A DNA stretch of 64,000 nt from Wolfiporia cocos (taxonomy: Eukaryota > Basidiomycota > Agaricomycetes > Polyporales > Phaeolaceae), in the NCBI GenBank assembly GCA_029448655.1, contig JACCLO010000012.1, forward strand, positions 1,798,001 through 1,862,000. Reading direction: 5' to 3'. A model generated the notes under the pieces. The model searched no databases. It saw only the letters and a list, made by a program, of their open reading frames with translations, and was not told where the DNA came from. A program made the translations under genes and the position numbers. Numbering within the stretch: the first letter of the stretch is position 1; each line of letters opens with the position of its first letter. Below, piece by piece: positions 61,339 to 64,000 of this stretch.

Positions 61339-64000
61339 TCAATGCAGCAGAGCGACCTCCCATTCATCCATACCTGGTGGCAAGCCTTCAGCAGGTTGTG
61401 GCGGAGCCGGATGCGGCTGCGCCGGCGGCGGAGGTGGAGGTGGTTGTTGGCCTTGCTGTTGTTGTTCCTCTCTGCGTATTCTTTCCATCCATCGACCGCG
61501 TGCGTATAGCAGAACGGATAGCAAGATACACAGCACAACGAGCAGCATCGTCTCCGCGAATTCATCTTCTCCATCGTCTTCCCGATTGCCCCTGCGCGTC
61601 GCAGCATCGAAGTAGTCCTCGGGCCCGATATCTCCATCGCGGTCGTTCTCTGCTTGTCTTCTTTCCCTTGCCCACTGTGTAATCGATCGTGCCTGTGAGT
61701 GGACGAGTGAACAGAAAGAGAAATAGTGCAACATACCTGGACGGGATCGTCGTACTCCTGGTTGACTTGATCGATGTCCTGGCCTCTCCTACGTCTGTTA
61801 AACTCCTCCTTGGCCTTGCCGAAGTACCAAGGGCCATCTTCGTGATCATCCCTGTCATCTGATCTCTCACGCGATTTCCCTGCTTCATCCTCTTTGTTGC
61901 CCTCAATCTCACGGCGCGAGTCGTGATACACATGATCTGTCAAACAAATTATAAGCAGGCATGGTGCAGCGTCTACATGTGGATCTTACCATTATCCTCC
62001 ACGTCGTCTCCCCATAAGCTCAATCCGTCGGATCCACCCATTACTCTGTGCCACAGACTGCGTGCATGGAGCTTCAAAAGTGAGAGCTTGACAGGCAAAT
62101 AAGCCTCGCTGTTAGTATCCAGAGCAGAATCGTAGTGGCGTTTCGCAAGATGGAAGTCCTGCTCAATCGTACAGGTGTTAACTACAAGTACTCATCCGTT
62201 GCTGTGAGAACTCACCCGAGGTACGCCCACGCCGTTCTCGTACATCCATCCAAGGTTCCACATCGCCAAGGCAGACATTTGCGTGTCTGCGGCCGACTGG
62301 TAGTATCCCGCTGCCTTCTCCCACCGAGCCTCTTCCGGCTCGTCTGGAACGCCCAGGCCGTGATAGTAGTAGTCGCCCACCTTGACCAGCGCGTCAACGT
62401 TGCGCTGCGCAGCGGAGCGGGTCCACTGGGTGAGCGCTAGTCGGGCCGTGTCGTTCGAAGGGGAGATAGGCGCGAACCTGGTGAAGCGCAGAATGCTCTT
62501 ATCTGTTAAGCGAGCAGGTGTCATATTTATGGTCGGTGTAGGCGATGTAAAAAGGAACATGCCTTGGTCGAGAACGAATGCGAGGTTGTTCTGTGCTACC
62601 TCGAACCCTCGCTCAGCGGCAATCCACCATCTCAGCATAGCCATTTCGCTCCCCCGCTCCGTACCGAGATTCCATGCCGCCTCCGCTTCGCTCAGCAGAT
62701 CCTCATCCCAGGTACCGCGCTCTGATACGAGCTTGTAGAACGAGACAGCTATTGCGCAAGAGCTCCCGGCGATATTGTTGCTTGTTGAAGGATCCCTCGC
62801 CTGCCTGCTTTGCATCTCGGCTAGATAGTAGTAGGCCTCAAATGGAGAGCCTTGCCGGACAGCAGTCTCAAAATATGTCGCGGCAAGTCTCAGGTCACCA
62901 CGTTCTGCTCGAAGTGAGCACGGCTACTTTGTAACATACGAGAAGCGAAACGCACCATAGTAGATCTTGCCGAGATTAACCTGCGCCTCAGCGTGCTCCT
63001 GCGTGGCAGCGGCAACGAAATGTGTGATGGCTTTCTTGATATCCTTCCGCCCGTCCACGAGCCCGTCTCTCCAGATGATGCCCAGCCCATTATGCGATTC
63101 CTTCTCGCCAACCGTGACGCCACGCTCGAACCACATTTTCGCGATAGCCGCGTCCTTTTTCACGCCCTCACCGCGGAGATACATGCGCCCAAGGTATCCC
63201 GCTGCGAGCGCAGCATACCCGGTATGCGTGGGGCTGTCCTCCTTTGCACCCACGTCCCTCTGTCCCGGCTGCGGGTCGCGCGGCCACACCTGACGCGCGA
63301 TGCGCAGGAAGTAGTACCGCGCGCGGGAGAAGTCGCGCGGGACAGCGCTCGCACCATCGCCGCCGGACGCGATCCCGCCCGGGAGCGCATAGATGCTGCC
63401 CTGGTAGAAGATCTTGCCAAGCCGGTAAGCGAAATCAACCTCGCCGCGGTCGGCGTTGAACAGATAGTACTCCAGCAGGTCCTCCCACGTTTCGCCCGCC
63501 GCGCGCGCGTTCGCCGTCTTGATTACTGGCCGCCCGGCATTGAGGCCCGTCGACGCCACGCTGGCTCCAGGGCCGTACACACCCCCGACGAGATCGGACA
63601 GTTTGTGCGCTGCGAGCGGAAGCGTCCGTCCGCCTGGAGGGCCCGACAGGAACCTGGCCATTGCTACGAGTGATCAGCCCGACAAACAATGCGGGAGTCG
63701 TTCATGCATACCTTGTTCAGCTGATTCCTCGTACCAATTCAACGCGTCCATGCAGTTCTCTGCGACGCCAATCCCAGACCAATACCGGTATCCCAGTGCC
63801 ATTTGTGCGCCCTTGTGCCCGCCGTTCGCGGCAAATGTGAGGTACAGCTGCGCCTGCGCTTGGTCGACAGGTACAACTTCGTGATATCCAGTGGCATGGA
63901 AGAACCCGAGGAGCGCTTGTGATGAGGCATTCCCATTGAGGAGCGCGTGTGAGGCGAATGAACGATAGCCTGTTGCAGGGTCAGCCGGGAAGTAACTATT
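61339..64000 (-). CDS. HRD3: ERAD ubiquitin-ligase subunit Hrd3/SEL1L, 5' part off the window
   Basis: Sel1-repeat ER protein that delivers misfolded substrates to the Hrd1 ligase. Visible exons: >64000-63712, 63663-62956, 62904-62563, 62502-62216, 62158-61990, 61936-61737, 61692-61339. Sel1-like repeats recur: GGHKGAQMALGYRYWSGIGV, DFAYRLGKIFYQGSI, GYLGRMYLRGEGV, ESHNGLGIIWRDGLVDG, AQVNLGKIYYERGD after splicing, NNLAFVLDQ, KVGDYYYHGLGV, MWNLGWMYENGVGV. Near the C-terminus is one membrane helix (MLLVVLCILLSVLLYAR), then a Pro/Gln-rich tail (EEQQQQGQQPPPPPPP), the Hrd3 topology. The intron 62503-62562 uses a GC donor (gcatgt) instead of GT. The signal peptide and first repeats lie beyond base 64000. 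Confidence 0.92.

Noticed and set aside
62993..63673. 226-codon plus-strand ORF
   Set aside because: Antisense to HRD3, composed of reversed Sel1 codons.

Overview
This is a 64 kb stretch of a filamentous basidiomycete nuclear genome, most likely Agaricomycetes. Almost every protein gene is split by many short GT-AG introns (about 44-66 nt) whose splice sites restore conserved protein domains. Gene content is typical of mushroom-forming fungi: DEDD oligoribonuclease, SAGA subunit Spt7, APC/C activator Cdh1, ERAD subunit Hrd3, Pmr1-type Ca2+/Mn2+ ATPase, NTF2-domain FMO, Crinkler-type NTPase/nuclease genes and a FunK1-like kinase. There are no operons, rRNA genes, CRISPR arrays or convincing tRNA genes. 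I built exon models by hand from the six reading frames and checked intron phase. Most finished models have exon sums divisible by three.

Layout. 1-1.5 kb: RhoGEF, running off the left edge. 2.8-6.8 kb: a flavin monooxygenase and a C45-family acyltransferase related to penicillin acyltransferase, in tandem on the minus strand. 9-13 kb: Pmr1 ATPase. 13.2-14.9 kb: class III CoA-transferase, convergent with it. 15.8-21.3 kb: a cluster of decayed Crinkler-type genes (kinase with a frameshift, nuclease fragment, header-NTPase-nuclease gene with stops). 22-31 kb: two members of one unrecognised protein family, head to head about 6 kb apart, with a TA-flanked MITE and a lactonase gene between them. 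31-33 kb: a weak candidate for a DUF6533-type membrane protein. 33.8-36.1 kb: cytochrome P450 with 12 exons. 37.6-43.7 kb: CDH1 and SPT7, diverging from a shared 446 bp promoter. 44.3-46.4 kb: two uncharacterised genes, one resembling a dual-specificity phosphatase without a catalytic cysteine. 48.2-54.8 kb: a 1645-residue acidic protein with repeated SUMO-interaction-like motifs, divergent from REX2. 55-60 kb: a SAP/F-box/ankyrin-like protein, a prenyltransferase-alpha-repeat protein (PTAR1-like) and a DEK_C-SWIB chromatin protein. 60.9-64 kb: a small membrane ORF and HRD3, which runs off the right edge.

Conserved housekeeping genes dominate the right half. The left-centre (15-33 kb) is an accessory zone with decayed effector-like genes, a transposon relic, a local duplication and long stretches without genes. 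The FMO, acyltransferase, CoA-transferase and P450 are oxidative or acyl-transfer enzymes but do not form a contiguous biosynthetic cluster with a backbone synthase.
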